Origin: Ophiothrix spiculata
Taxonomy: Eukaryota; Echinodermata; Ophiuroidea; Amphilepidida; Ophiotrichidae
Direction: 5' to 3' (one strand)
NCBI GenBank assembly: GCA_000969725.1
Contig: JXSR01S019513.1
Length of the DNA: 22,578 bases
Each line of letters begins with the position of its first letter. The first letter of the stretch is position 1. The position numbers and the translations under genes were made by a program. Positions 9,350 through 18,937 of the stretch are shown in pieces. The notes beneath the pieces were generated by a model. That model worked only from the letters and a program-made list of their open reading frames with translations. It had not been told where the DNA came from and made no database searches.

Positions 9350-9359
9350 AGCCACTTCG

Positions 9360-9368
9360 TTCTTGAAA
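9360..9368 (+). repeat. Right 9-bp target site duplication TTCTTGAAA
   Basis: Exact copy of 8516-8524, directly after the right end of the element. Confidence 0.75.
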
Positions 9369-10439
9369 ACAAACGCTTTGAACGGGATTGTGTTGTAAAG
9401 AATTCAGATTATTTGGTTATATAAAATCATTGAGATTGAAGATGTTTTAATAGGTCTACCGTTTTAATACTCGATCATAACACTTTTGTCCCAAATTTAC
9501 GGCAAGAAAACTCCATAGAATTACCTCCAAAACAGATCCCTGGAGTTGAACTGCGTTTCATCTATATTTTCAAAATTACGAGGTACCCATCTCTGAATTT
9601 CTGGAAATATAAAGATCTGTTACCGACTCTTATTGTTTTTTCCAAAATCACGTTGGATATTTGACAAGAAAGGATTTTGTTGATATTTATTTGATTTTTT
9701 ATATCATGTCGCTATTTTTACCCCATCAGCCTACAATCTTAATTTTGGGCTGTACCGCGTTTGCGTAATTAATAGGGTAACGCGTAAATTCTTCAGGGTC
9801 GCGCTACTCCACGCGGGTTTTCTAAACATCGCGCTGTGGAAAATACGCGTTTGCCTCTCAAAGACAGGTAAAAATGGACGTAATATGTGTTTAATAATCG
9901 AAGGTTAATGTTATGGTTATTAATTGTTAATTTCATGATTTCCTGGAGGGTGCCCATCTCTGGAAATGGGCGGCTATTTTAAATCAAAGTTTATTTTGAC
10001 GAATTAAAACATTCTTGAACAAGTAAAGCGTAGGATATTTTTCTATTTAAAGAACAAATAAGTAAACAAACTTTTTAGTTCCAAGTCGAAATTTCATAAC
10101 CAGAACTTTGGATGGAGATTGCACAGTTAGGCCTATACATGTAACTGAATATCAATTGTAAAGGAAATGGGTTTGAAAGAGTATTTCAAGAACATGTATG
10201 TGATAACTTAAGAAACCAATGTCGATAGATAGAAATGTTTTTATTGCTTGAAGAAAGTATTTCAAAATATCGCGGGAAACAGCATCATCTTCGACCCCAA
10301 AAGTGCGCAGTTCAGAGCTGCAAAGTCCGCGTGTTTAATAATTTTGTCAGCACCCTTTGACCTCGGGTTTTGGCTGTCCTACTGTTAAGTTTGCCTGTGT
10401 ACTGCAAGTCTGCGTCATTCAACTCAAGCGTAACAGTGT

Positions 10440-10470
10440 TTCACAAGCACTAGAATTAGACCAATCACAC
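10440..10470 (+). repeat. 31-bp dispersed repeat, copy 1 (CCAAT-containing)
   Basis: TTCACAAGCACTAGAATT and the following GACCAATCACAC match 13045-13075 with a single difference. The flanks outside the core do not align convincingly. Confidence 0.7.
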
Positions 10471-11112
10471 ACATATTTTGGGGTACCGTGTGGAAAATGT
10501 TTATGTTTACCACGTTGTAGACTTACTTGTAAACTTATGATTAACATCTATGGACTTACTGGGCACCATTGACTCAATGGTTAATTTTGCCAAAAGTCTC
10601 ATTTTGAACAACTGTCATCATGAAAAATGTATGAAATATGCTCTTGCACACCTTAGTGGGTTGCTTAAGCCATTATAGGCCATGGTAGTCAAGGAGTTTA
10701 CCAAACATAAACTTGTGAAAATTCATGATCATTTTTATGTAAACAATCACCTAAAATTAACAAATGCATTATCAAAGTACACATTTTGATTTTTTCAATC
10801 AACAAACACTCAAGTAAATACGGTACTCATAATATTATTATAATAACAACAATACAAAAACAACGAAAGAGGGATGGCAAATAGCAAAAAAGTCATGTGC
10901 TAATTTTAGCATATGAAAATGCATGCGTTGTATAGGAAGAAATGTCAAACAGTAATGGCTGCCCTGGTCCTCTACCACGTTGTAGAATACGAGTGATTTT
11001 GGTCGTTTTTGTTTGATCTTTTTTAAAGTATGGAGATGATCATCAAGTACCTCATTCTTGTCAATGAACGTTTTCTCCACCCTATATGATGGTCAAATTT
11101 TCCTCTGAACTC

Positions 11113-11137
11113 GTGCCTCATATCCTATATGAGGCAC
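11113..11137. repeat. Perfect 11-bp hairpin
   Basis: GTGCCTCATAT (11113-11123) pairs exactly with ATATGAGGCAC (11127-11137) around CCT. It resembles a small terminator-like stem but lacks a T-run or adjacent gene, so no function is assigned. Confidence 0.6.
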
Positions 11138-12192
11138 TGACGCTAAGCGAATTCAGCAACCTTGCAACCATGTAGGCCTATTTCAATGGAGCCAGCGTTC
11201 AGGATTTGGAAACGCACCTTACGAGCTACCTTCGTTAAAATAAATCCACAAAAATAGACTCGGATGATTTCATTTTAGTGAGAAGATACAAACTTACAAT
11301 TTGAAATTCTCATTTATTTCCAATTAAGATGAAATCTGGACGATGTTTTTCACCTCTACCTACACGTTCTGACAGTGATCACGCAGTGTCAACAATCGTC
11401 GATCTATGGTGCCCGATTTTATAGAGCGCCATCTGCATAATGACATATATGAAAAAGATTTGCTATCAGCGAAAGGCATGAAACCGAGATCAACAAAATG
11501 TGTCATTTGGCAAATTCACGTGAATTTCTCTACAGAATTGTGTATGCTCCCCGCCCGATCGACGAATGAGGTAAATCATCGCAGTGAGTCGATCGGGTAT
11601 CACGATCAAGTCAAATTGTTTTGACCTTTTATCCAATTTCTTGAAATCATGAATTTTAACTTAGCACATGTCCACCTTGATTCTCTCAGGCCTATAGATG
11701 TATACATCAGAAGGCCTGTGTTGAGGCTAGTTTTATTTAGGCCGTGATTAAAGCTAAGCAAAAGCATGGGAATTAATTATTGTAGAGTTGCATCTGGGAG
11801 TTTTTAAAATCGCATGCAGAGATTTTTCATAACTCATTATTCATTAATGGTTGAATAAAGATTGTTTCTCGGGCATTGCAATTTACATCATCAAAAGGTA
11901 TTGCTGCTACATCATCCGATATAGTGCCAAAGAAGACTCATGCACTGGAATCGCATAAATCTACATAAATCGGTATACTGTTTTCTGACGTCTCAATAAC
12001 AATTGTCATTGTTGTAGACCCTGTTTCCCGTTTTACAACCATATATGTTTTTCTAAAATCATGAACATATCACAAATCTTATTCTCTTTACAGTATTTTC
12101 ATTTATTAAGTTTATAATAATAATAAATAAATAATAAAACCAGCATTTATAATGCGCCTTTGCCAGAGGATTCAAAGCGCATACATACAAAC

Positions 12193-12242
12193 NNNNNNNN
12201 NNNNNNNNNNNNNNNNNNNNNNNNNNNNNNNNNNNNNNNNNN
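12193..12242. other. Assembly gap (50 N)
   Basis: Exactly 50 N inside the 3' UTR of the LINE fragment. The true length is unknown, so spacing across it should not be trusted. Confidence 0.99.
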
Positions 12243-12288
12243 CAAACAAAAATATACAAGTACAATGAACAATAAAATGCAAAAGAAA

Positions 12289-13006
12289 TTATACAAAGAG
12301 ATATGATTTGACAGCAGATTTGAAAGTTTGAACACTTTGTGAACGACGAATGTTCAACGGAAGCAAGTTCCATATCCTAGGTGCAGCCACTGAAAAGGCT
12401 CTGTCCCCAATACGTCTGTTTGTCCTTGGGATCATTAGATCAAGACCGTGACAGGAACGGGTGGTGATGGAGGTCGGATTAGCACTCTTAACCACCAGAC
12501 AATCAGAGATGTATTTGGGAGAGAGCCCATTCAGTGTGTTGAAACCATACAGAAGTGTTTTGAATTTAATCCGTTCTTCTATGTGAAGCCAATGAAGTTC
12601 CTTAAGCAGGGGTGAAGTATGGGTTGATTTGCGAGCCTTGAAGACTATAGCGAGCACACTTGTTCTGTAACTTCTGGAGGCGACGAAGGTCATTTTGTGT
12701 TAAGCCGTTAAAGAGTATATTACAGTAGTCCAGACGAGATAAAATGAGCGAGCGAAATAAGTTGGCACAGGTATCTTTATCGAGATAACGGCGAATCCTG
12801 TTGATGTTGCGGATCTGCCAATTGATTGACTTACACAAGTTGGTAACATGATCAGACATTGTGAGTTGAGGGTCAAGAACCACACCAAGATTGCGAATAG
12901 ATTTTGAAGGCGAAATGATGGCATCATTAACATGCAGATTCAGATCTTGCAGCTTATGTTGATGATAATTGGATGAAATAATAAAAAGTTTCCCTGCGTA
13001 CTGCAT
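12289..13006 (-). pseudogene. Reverse transcriptase C-terminal fragment, frameshifted
   Basis: The first part (13006 to about 12655) contains RNLGVVLDPQLTMSDH, INRIRRYLDKDTCA and LSRLDYCNILFNG. These are hallmark blocks of the thumb and C-terminal region downstream of the catalytic YADD in CR1/L2-group LINEs. A frameshift near 12655 moves to a second frame with LKELHWLHIEERIKFK, LNGLSPKYISDC, IPRTNRRIGDRAFSVAA and LPLNIRRSQSVQTFKS, ending KSYLFV and TAA at 12291-12289. The endonuclease and all RT catalytic motifs are absent. The peptide is clearly related to, but diverged from, the corresponding end of the LINE at 14511-18189, so the two are separate families or old copies. Confidence 0.9.
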
Positions 13007-13759
13007 CGTTTAACCTCGGGCATAACGTGCACAATCGTCGGCGCTTCACAAGCACTAGAATTGGACCAATCACACGCTATAAATACATGTGATTCTGTTG
13101 CAAACCACCATAGCAACAAGCGTCATTCTCCAAAAACCCCGCGAAGGGAGAAACTTAATTATTAAAAATACTGTATCACAATTTTGTAAACAATACATGA
13201 ATGAGAAAACTTTGATTTTACTCTCCTTGGCCAGTTCAGCTTGAAATCGAAAGCGTGCAAATCTCTGCAAACTTTTCAATTATTGTGGATCCATATACGG
13301 AAGATATTGCCGCGAGCATTGGTGTGAAACAATTAGAACGGCATAAGTATCCAAAGAAGTGTGCAACGGCACATGTATCGAAACAAAAAATTGTGTGCAA
13401 CAGGCCCTATTGTGGATTCGTATTTGGGAAGTAGGTCTATCAACTGAGCTATTGCCTCGATATTGAAAAAAACGTCAAAAGTATCCACAGTAAACTCAGG
13501 TTTTCACGTGTGTGCTTTCATGGATACACGGGCCTGGTGTTGCATTGCCTTGTTTTCCCTTGCTGCTTGTTAGCGAGTCTGTGCCCTGGGTTTGTGCTCC
13601 GACTACGGTGCAATGCTGGTGAAGTACCCCGGGTAAACAACGACATTCTAGATAGTTGTATCTTTTTCTAGATAATCTTACGGCTATTTATTGAAATTGT
13701 ATGTTTGAAAGCATTTTTTTTCTAAGTTTGGTAATTAAGGAAAATTTTCTGAATAATGA
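13007..13759. other. Intergenic between two retroelements, no gene recognised
   Basis: Contains the second 31-bp dispersed repeat copy (13045-13075) followed by a TATAAATA box. The rest shows no supported open frame. It may include some 5' UTR of the RTE-like element starting near 13760, but that boundary cannot be set from one copy. A minus-strand frame at 13070-13279 has no motif. Confidence 0.45.
13045..13085 (+). promoter_or_regulatory. 31-bp repeat copy 2 with CCAAT and TATA boxes
   Basis: The 31-bp repeat (13045-13075, one difference from 10440-10470) includes GGACCAATCA, a CCAAT box. It is followed at 13078-13085 by TATAAATA. The order and tight spacing look like a small pol II promoter, but no transcript or ORF follows. 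Copy 1 lacks a good TATA box. Confidence 0.25.
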
Positions 13760-14053
13760 TGTATTCTGCTGTATGACGGGAAGCCCGATGAGCGGTTCGA
13801 GGTGAGGGTAGGAAACTGGAATGTGGGGAGTTTGAAGGGGAAAGGAGCGGAGATATGTGAAGAGCTGAGGAAGAGGAGGGTGGATGTGTGTTGTATACAG
13901 GAGGGGAGGGGGCTAGGATGTTGAGGGTAGAAGGTACAAACTGTGGTGGGTTGGAAATAGTGATGGACTGGGGGTGTGGGAGTTTTGGTGAAGGAGGAGT
14001 TGTGCGAGAAGGTGGTGGAGGTGAGAAGATGGAGTGACAGGGTGATAACAGTT
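13760..14053 (+). pseudogene. RTE-like endonuclease (EEP family), N-terminal part
   Basis: The open frame after TGA 13757-13759 reads FEVRVGNWNVGSLKGKG, AEICEELRKRRVD and CCIQE. These supply the Asn of the N-terminal GNWNVGS block and the catalytic Glu of the CIQE block of an endonuclease/exonuclease/phosphatase domain, the enzyme that nicks target DNA for target-primed reverse transcription. A TGA at 13922-13924 and two frameshifts (near 13920 and 13970) break it. The domain continues as LWWVGNSDGLG and then GVGVLVKEELCEKVVE up to the MITE at 14054. Confidence 0.85.
14050..14053 (+). repeat. Left 4-bp target duplication AGTT of the MITE
   Basis: Matches AGTT at 14322-14325. Removing the MITE and one copy restores a continuous endonuclease reading frame (Ile-Thr-Val-Val-Met-Val-Phe). 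Confidence 0.8.
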
Positions 14054-14321
14054 CGTCATGTGAGTGCAAGAAAGTCGTATCTGCAATGGCTGCCCAAAGT
14101 CATATTTATTTTACAACTTGCACAAGAATGTGAAAAATCCCTGAAAATTCTGGACACTGTATTATGTCAGTGTTGCTTGAAATGGTTCTTCAGGTGACAC
14201 CGTCACCTGAAGAACCATTTCAAGAACCACTGACCCATGACTGGAGATTATAAAGTGTGCAATCCAAATTTATGACAAATGGCAGCTATTGCAGATACAA
14301 CTTTCTTGCACTCACATGACG
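14054..14321. mobile_element. 268-bp MITE, long terminal inverted repeats and central perfect hairpin
   Basis: The ends match as inverted repeats over about 42 bp with three or so differences, beginning CGTCATGTGAGTGCAAGAAA. At the centre, CTTGAAATGGTTCTTCAGG plus TGAC is an exact 23-bp arm paired with its complement around ACC, near 14176-14224. The whole element is therefore close to one large foldback structure, with looser pairing between the ends and the centre. It has no coding capacity. AGTT duplications flank it. A 4-bp non-TTAA duplication suits superfamilies such as Chapaev or Sola, but the family is not identified. Confidence 0.85.
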
Positions 14322-14325
14322 AGTT
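14322..14325 (+). repeat. Right 4-bp target duplication AGTT of the MITE
   Basis: Direct copy of 14050-14053, immediately after the right MITE end. Confidence 0.8.
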
Positions 14326-14510
14326 GTAATGGTTTTTGAGGAGGAGGTATTGAGGTTTATATGCGGATATGCTCCGCAGAGTGGTAGGAGGCTTGAAGAG
14401 AAGAGCAGTTTTTATGATGAGATGGCAGATGAGAATGGGATGTGCAAAGTGAGGGGGAATTTGTTCTGTGTGGTGGTGACTTTAATTGGCATGTAGGGAA
14501 AGGGAGTGAT
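14326..14510 (+). pseudogene. RTE-like endonuclease, middle part
   Basis: The frame resumes after the MITE with VMVFEEEVLRFICGYAPQSG and RRLEEKSSFYDEMADE. The GYAPQSG block is the usual central block of EEP-type LINE endonucleases. A one-base frameshift within the G-run near 14450 moves to FVLCGGDFNWHVGKGSD. This contains the catalytic GGDFN block. The reading frame is cut at 14510 by the CR1/L2-group LINE and resumes at 18190. Confidence 0.85.
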
Positions 14511-14580
14511 TTACGGCAATTTAAGTGTGTTTTTGGCTTCAATTTTGTGATTTTTCTATTCATTTTGATCATCGCTGACT

Positions 14581-16253
14581 ATGGAAATCACATTTCAACA
14601 CACAAGGATACTGCATGTAGCAATCAATACACTCATCATATTGACTTGTCTGGGGCCTGCTATAAACTTGTTGATAGCAAGCCTAATCACCTATTCACCT
14701 GTAAGTACTCAAATTGCACCTTCAATTGACTTGTATCAACATATCACAATGTGTTATTCCAGAACTGAAATTTTGGAACTGAGAGATCCAATGCAAACTA
14801 GATTACCGGATGATGTTTGGAAAAATATTGTCTCCCTTGGCTTGTGTGCTAAACCCCCCACAAAAAGGGGTAGGAGAGGGGATAAACGTCACCCGCGATT
14901 GATCAAATCCCCAGTTCACCACCTTGTGGATAATGACTCTATACAAATCCCCTGTATAGTAAGTACAGACAGAATTCAAGGTAACCATAGAAACATTCCT
15001 CGTATTAACCCTCGCAATCTTGTTTATCCACACATGTGTAGAGAAACACTGGTTGATGCCCGATTGTGGAATGCAAGATCTATACGCAATAAAACTGTTG
15101 CTCTTAATTCATATATCATCGAAAATGATGTTGACATGGTTTTCCTGGTGGAAACATGGCTTGCTTCAGATGACCCAGTGGTCATTAATGAACTACAGCC
15201 AGATGGATATTCATTCATAAATAAAGCAAGAGGCACTTCTAACCATGGAGGTATTGGGGTTCTCTTTAAATCCCAACTTGGGCTAAGAGAACAACCACTG
15301 TCAATCAAAACAATTACATTTGAATATATGCAAATATATTGGATCCCAATCACGGAGTCCATTATGTCATTATCTACCGTCCTCCACCATCCTCGGTAAA
15401 CAAATTCAAGATATCTACATTTATGGACGAGTTTGAGGAATTCCTAAGTGAGATCACTTTATTACATGGCAAACTAGTAATATTGGGCGATTTCAATTTT
15501 CATCTTGATGAACCACATAGATCTGAAGTTCGTCATTTTAATACGATTTTATCTTCATTTGGACTTGAGCAGCATATTTCAACTCCAACGGAACAATCCG
15601 GCCATATTCTTGACTTAGTGATTAGGCGTGCTGAAGAAAACTTTGTTAGATTTTGTGATGTCGAACTTCAGTACGGGTCTAATCACAATATGATAACTTG
15701 TGTTCTGCAGCAGGAGAAACCACCGCCTCTTAGAACAACTTGTACGATGCGGGATTTTCGCAAATTAGATACAAATAACTTTACCCAAGATATGACTGTT
15801 CAACTTTCTTCTTTGTCATCATTAACTGATGTTAATTCTTACATAAATCATTTCATTAATATTTCTAAGACTGTTCTTGACACCCATGCTCCACAGTCTA
15901 CGAAAACGCGCACAATTCGCCCTCAACCGAAATGGTATACTGATGAAATAAGGGAAGAAAAGCGTGAGCGACGTAGACGGGAGACAATGTGGCGAAAGAA
16001 TCGTCTAGTAGTTCATAGAGAAAATTATATGTCTCAACATACCAAAGTGATCAAACTATGCGAGAGTGCAAAGGAGAGATACTATAAAGATGTGTTATAC
16101 GAGGCTAGTCCAAAAGACACTTTCAGAACAATAGGAACACTTCTTAATAAGAACTTACGAGTTTTGCCTAATTACACTGATGCAACTGATATGTGTAACA
16201 GATTTGCAAAATTTTTCATTGATAAAGTTGACAAAATTAGGAATGACATATAG
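14581..16253 (+). pseudogene. CR1/L2-group LINE: N-terminal extension and endonuclease
   Basis: From ATG 14581 the product has a hydrophobic leader-like segment, then YSRTEILELRD and a basic PPTKRGRRGDKRH stretch. From about 15060 an EEP endonuclease follows: LWNARSIRNK (Asn block), FLVETWL (catalytic Glu) and NHGGIGVLFK. A frameshift near 15330-15345 moves to VHYVIIYRPPPSS, LVILGDFNFH (catalytic Asp/Asn), ILDLVIRR and GSNHNMIT. The usual SDH triad position reads SNH here, so a catalytic Asp is replaced by Asn. A basic linker (KRERRRRETMWRKNR, near 15960-16010) leads toward the RT, and a TAG closes the frame at 16251-16253. The leader may be a translated 5' region rather than real protein. 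Confidence 0.85.
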
Positions 16254-17876
16254 AAAGCAAAAGTGTTAATCTGCAATCGAGAAATGTTATTAGAAATTCC
16301 ACTACTGTTGTTAAAGAATGTGAGGCTTTTGCTGAGCTCTCTGAGGAAGATGTGTCTAAAATGATAATAAGTACTGCAAACAAATCTTGTTCATTAGATT
16401 GCCTTCCCACCTGGATAGTTAAAAAGCACATTGATGTTGTTGTTGGCCCAATAACCCAAATAGTAAATCTCTCTCTCACCACTGGCGTCTTTCCAAATTA
16501 TCTGAAACAAGCTGTAGTAACTCCAATCATAAAAAAGATCAACCTTGACAGAAATGTTCTTTCTAACTACAGACCTGTTTCTAACATTAATTTCATTGGT
16601 AAGATAATCGAGAAGGCGGTGATTAATCAAGTCAACAAACACCTGGATGACAACAATTTTGAAGAGGTATATCAGTCCGCATACAAAACCAATCACAGCA
16701 CGGAGACTGCCCTTCTTAAGGTCAAAAATGATATTGACCTGGCTATTGACCAAAATTGTTCTGCCTTCTTAATTATGCTTGACCTTAGTGCTGCCTTTGA
16801 TACCATTGATCACCAAATCTTGTTCCATCGTTTAGAATATGACTCAAAGGCACAGCCCTCGCGTGGTTCAAATCATATATGTCAAATCGCACATTTCATG
16901 TCAAATTATTTGATGCTGCATCTGATGCTCACAATTTAGACTGTGGTGTTCCCCAGGGATCAATCATTGGTCCCAGGGCTTTCACAATGTATGCCCAATC
17001 TGTTACTGACATTATACGTCGTCACGGGATATCGTATCATATTTATGCAGATGATATTCAACTCTTATGTCATATTTGACCCCGCAATCCCTGGTGAAGC
17101 TGCAACCACTATATTTAGACTCTCCAAGTGTGTTGAAGAAATTTGTACATGGATGACGCAAAACAAACTAAAATTAAATGATTCCAAAACAGAATTTTTC
17201 ATAGCAGCTTCTGCACATAACATGCACCGCTTTGCCGACACCACAGTCAGAATTGGTAGCACAGATGTATCACCTTCTTCCGAGGTGAAAAATCTTGGAA
17301 TTATATTTGACTCCAGTATGTCCATGTCCTCGCATATCACTACCCTGTGTCGTTCCCTTAACTTTTGTTTATGGAATATATCTAGAATACGTCGTTATAT
17401 TGACCAGGACACTTGTGCAACTGCTGTGCAAGTTTTTATTTTGTCCAAACTTGATTATGGAAATGCTCTACTATCTGGCTGCAAGATTAGTGATATCACC
17501 CGGCTCCAACGCATTCAGAAAGTTCCTCGTCGTCTCCACCCTTCATCCCATCTTTTGGACCGTCTCCATTGGTTGCCCATTGAGAAATGTATTAATATAT
17601 TCAAAATTCTCCTGCACATATACAAGTCTCTGAATGGTCTATCTCCAATTTATCTATCTGAATGTTTGAAGATCTATATTCCACCAAGGGAGGGCCTACG
17701 ATCTGTGTTAGACACCACACATCTTATCATCCCTAGAACCAACAGATTAATAGGTGACAGATCATTTAGTGTGCGCGGGGCAAACCTATGGAATAATAAT
17801 TAATATACCATCCAACATAAGAGTTTCAACAACAACCAACAGTTTTAAGGAAAATCTCAAAATACATTTGTATTGA
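16254..17876 (+). pseudogene. CR1/L2-group LINE: reverse transcriptase, frameshifted
   Basis: The frame that includes AELSEEDVSKMI carries the RT blocks KSCSLDCLPTWIVK, NYRPVSNINFIGKIIEK, YKTNHSTETALL and the motif A block MLDLSAAFDTIDH (about 16775-16815). A frameshift near 16850-16880 moves to motif B, GVPQGSIIGP, and an intact motif C, YADD (17044-17055). A further frameshift near 17070 leads to the thumb and C-terminal region: LKLNDSKTEFF, VKNLGIIFDSS, ISRIRRYIDQDTCA, LSKLDYGNALLSG, LHWLPIEKCINI and IPRTNRLIGDRSFSVRG. After WN at about 17800 the frame shifts again and ends in KIHLY with TGA 17874-17876. The catalytic residues survive, but no single frame connects them. Confidence 0.92.
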
Positions 17877-18189
17877 AGTGGCATTATTGAGTGCAGTCAT
17901 GATATAAAAATGTAATAGGCCTAATATGTTCTTTTTACCCAACTTTGTAAGCTCCTACGGTTTCCACCGTAGGGGTGGGCTGTCGGTTTTCCGCTGCTGG
18001 CCAATATCTTTCCTGCGCTTCTGCAGTAGTTTGTACCACCTTTATTCATGTATATAAGCGCATTAGCGCAGTATGTATTTGTATTCATTTGCTGTTTTGA
18101 TTATTTGTGTTTTTTTTTTATGATTTGATTGTGAAGCGCTTTGATCATATTTTTGGATTCTGCGCTATAGAAGTACCTATTATTATTAT
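17877..18189 (+). other. 3' UTR and tail of the CR1/L2-group LINE
   Basis: Contains a hairpin CCTACGG/CCGTAGG near 17955-17975, a GCGCATTAGCGCAG motif near 18058, and the terminal AAGCGCTTTGATC...TGCGCTATAG followed by the ATT repeats. The end resembles the tail of the fragment at 12105-12289. Such conserved 3' ends are thought to be recognised by the element's own RT (family knowledge). Confidence 0.8.
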
Positions 18190-18937
18190 GGATTTGAAGG
18201 CGTCCATGGAGGGAACTGGTATGGGGTGAGAAATTTGGAAGGAAGGAAGTTGTTTGAATTTTGTGATCAAAATGACCTAAGTGTAGCAAATACTTGGTTT
18301 AGGAAAGAGGACAAGAGGAAAGTGACGTTTAGCTCTGGGGGAAATGAGACGGAGATTGACTTTGTGTTAGTAGGCAAGGAGAAGAGAAAATTTCTGAAGA
18401 ATGTTAAGGTGATTCCAGGGGAATTGCAGCACAGGTTGGTGGTTGCAGATGTGGACAAGAGGAAGGTGAAAAAGGTGGTGAGGAAGGTTGTGACAGAGAG
18501 GAGGAGAGTATGGAAGCTGAAAGAAGAAGAGACAAGAAGGAAATTTGAGACAAGGGTTGGGAAGCTTGTGGGGACTGATGTGGCTGACTTGTGGGGGCGT
18601 TTTGATGATCAGGAGGGGGTGTTGCAGGCATGTGATGAAGTATGTGGCAAAAAGAAAGGAAGGAGAGACAAGAAAAATACATGATGGTGGATTGAGGAGG
18701 TGAAGGAGGCGATAGGAAGAAAAAAGGAGGCATAAAGGATATGAAGAGGGATGCTACGGAAGAGAATAAGGTGAGGTATAAGAGGTTGTAGAAGCAGGCA
18801 AAGAAAGTGGTTGCAGGGGCTATGAGGAAGGAAGCTGAGAAGGTGCTGAGTGAATTAAGAGAGAGCCCAAACAAGGTGTTTAAGATTAAGATTGTGAAGG
18901 TAATGAAAAAGGAAGGAAAGGAAGTTGAAGGGGGAAG
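18190..18937 (+). pseudogene. RTE-like endonuclease C-terminal part and linker
   Basis: Resumes from the LINE junction with GFEGVHGG. The long open part (18226-18684) reads RNLEGRKLFEFCDQNDLSVA, TWFRKEDKRKVTFSSGG, EIDFVLV and IPGELQHRLVVADV, which give the C-terminal EEP blocks including the catalytic His. The residue before His is Gln, not the usual Asp, and this may be a family trait. A lysine-rich linker follows. TGA at 18682-18684 interrupts it. After WWIEEVKEAIGRKK, further stops and shifts occur around 18735-18790 before the RT frame starts near 18925. Confidence 0.85.

Larger units (their letters stand above)
8525..9359. mobile_element. 835-bp non-autonomous DNA transposon with palindromic 42-bp subterminal repeats
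   Basis: The element is bracketed by exact 9-bp direct repeats TTCTTGAAA. Its left end reads GGAAGAGTCTATTCGC; the complement of its right end reads CGAAGTGGCTATTCGC, followed on both sides by the GTA...TACTGCG palindrome. Both ends carry repeats in a 42-bp register: six copies at the left, two at the right. The middle (about 8750-9280) is AT-rich, with only a 66-codon open frame at 8924-9124 that looks random. A 9-bp duplication suggests a Mutator-like family. hAT, P or Merlin families (8-9 bp) are alternatives. No transposase is encoded, so it would depend on another copy. Confidence 0.75.
9369..12104. other. Long intergenic stretch, no gene recognised
   Basis: No coding exon or RNA gene can be supported. 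Items seen: CGCG-containing words around 9755-9860; a 31-bp dispersed repeat at 10440-10470; a repeated TACCACGTTGTAGA near 10508 and 10974; a TAA/CAA simple tract near 10825-10865; an 11-bp hairpin at 11113-11137; and a 10-bp inverted repeat CCCGATCGAC/GTCGATCGGG at 11554-11597. The open frames at 10357-10572 (+), 10838-11080 (-) and 11406-11624 (+) have no motif or bias and were not accepted. Confidence 0.45.
12105..13006 (-). mobile_element. 5'-truncated CR1/L2-group LINE fragment
   Basis: A minus-strand remnant keeps only the last third of the reverse transcriptase ORF, a 3' UTR and a (TTA)n-like tail at about 12105-12137. The tail is preceded by GCGCTTTGAATCCTCTGGCA and GGCGCATTATAA, a 3' end of the type that also closes the LINE at 14511-18189 (GCGCTTTGATC...GCGCTATAG...ATTATTATT). 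Sequence similarity to a LINE ends near 12985-13006, so the copy is 5' truncated, as is usual for LINE insertion. A 50-N gap interrupts the 3' UTR. Confidence 0.85.
14511..18189 (+). mobile_element. CR1/L2-group LINE inserted into the RTE-like endonuclease
   Basis: A 3.68-kb insert that begins abruptly at TTACGGCAAT after the GKGSD codons and ends with a (TAT)n-like ATTATTATTATG tail just before the codons for GFEGVHGG. It carries an endonuclease, a reverse transcriptase and a roughly 310-bp 3' UTR. At most 2 bp could be duplicated at the junctions, in keeping with CR1/L2 elements, which often make no or very short target duplications. It has about 70 bp of 5' leader and no separate ORF1 that I can recognise. 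The copy carries five or more frameshifts or stops and is inactive. Confidence 0.9.

Noticed and set aside
10838..11080. 80-codon minus-strand open frame
   Set aside because: No motif or codon bias. Its C-terminal end is translated simple-repeat sequence, and no promoter or splice context is seen.
11113..11137. Rho-independent-type terminator
   Set aside because: The stem is good, but there is no T-run, no upstream gene, and the genome is eukaryotic.
13722..14069. Minus-strand Pro/Ser-rich 115-codon frame
   Set aside because: It is the antisense shadow of the purine-rich RTE-like endonuclease. Similar Pro/Ser-rich antisense frames occur opposite 18267-19006 and 19148-20720.
14697..14707. 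CTGTAAGTAC as a splice donor of a host gene
   Set aside because: It lies inside the LINE 5' region, whose reading frame continues through it into recognisable LINE protein.
14511..18189. A host gene with an endonuclease domain
   Set aside because: Endonuclease and RT domains are in LINE order, the sequence is multiply frameshifted, has a LINE-type 3' tail, and interrupts another retroelement.
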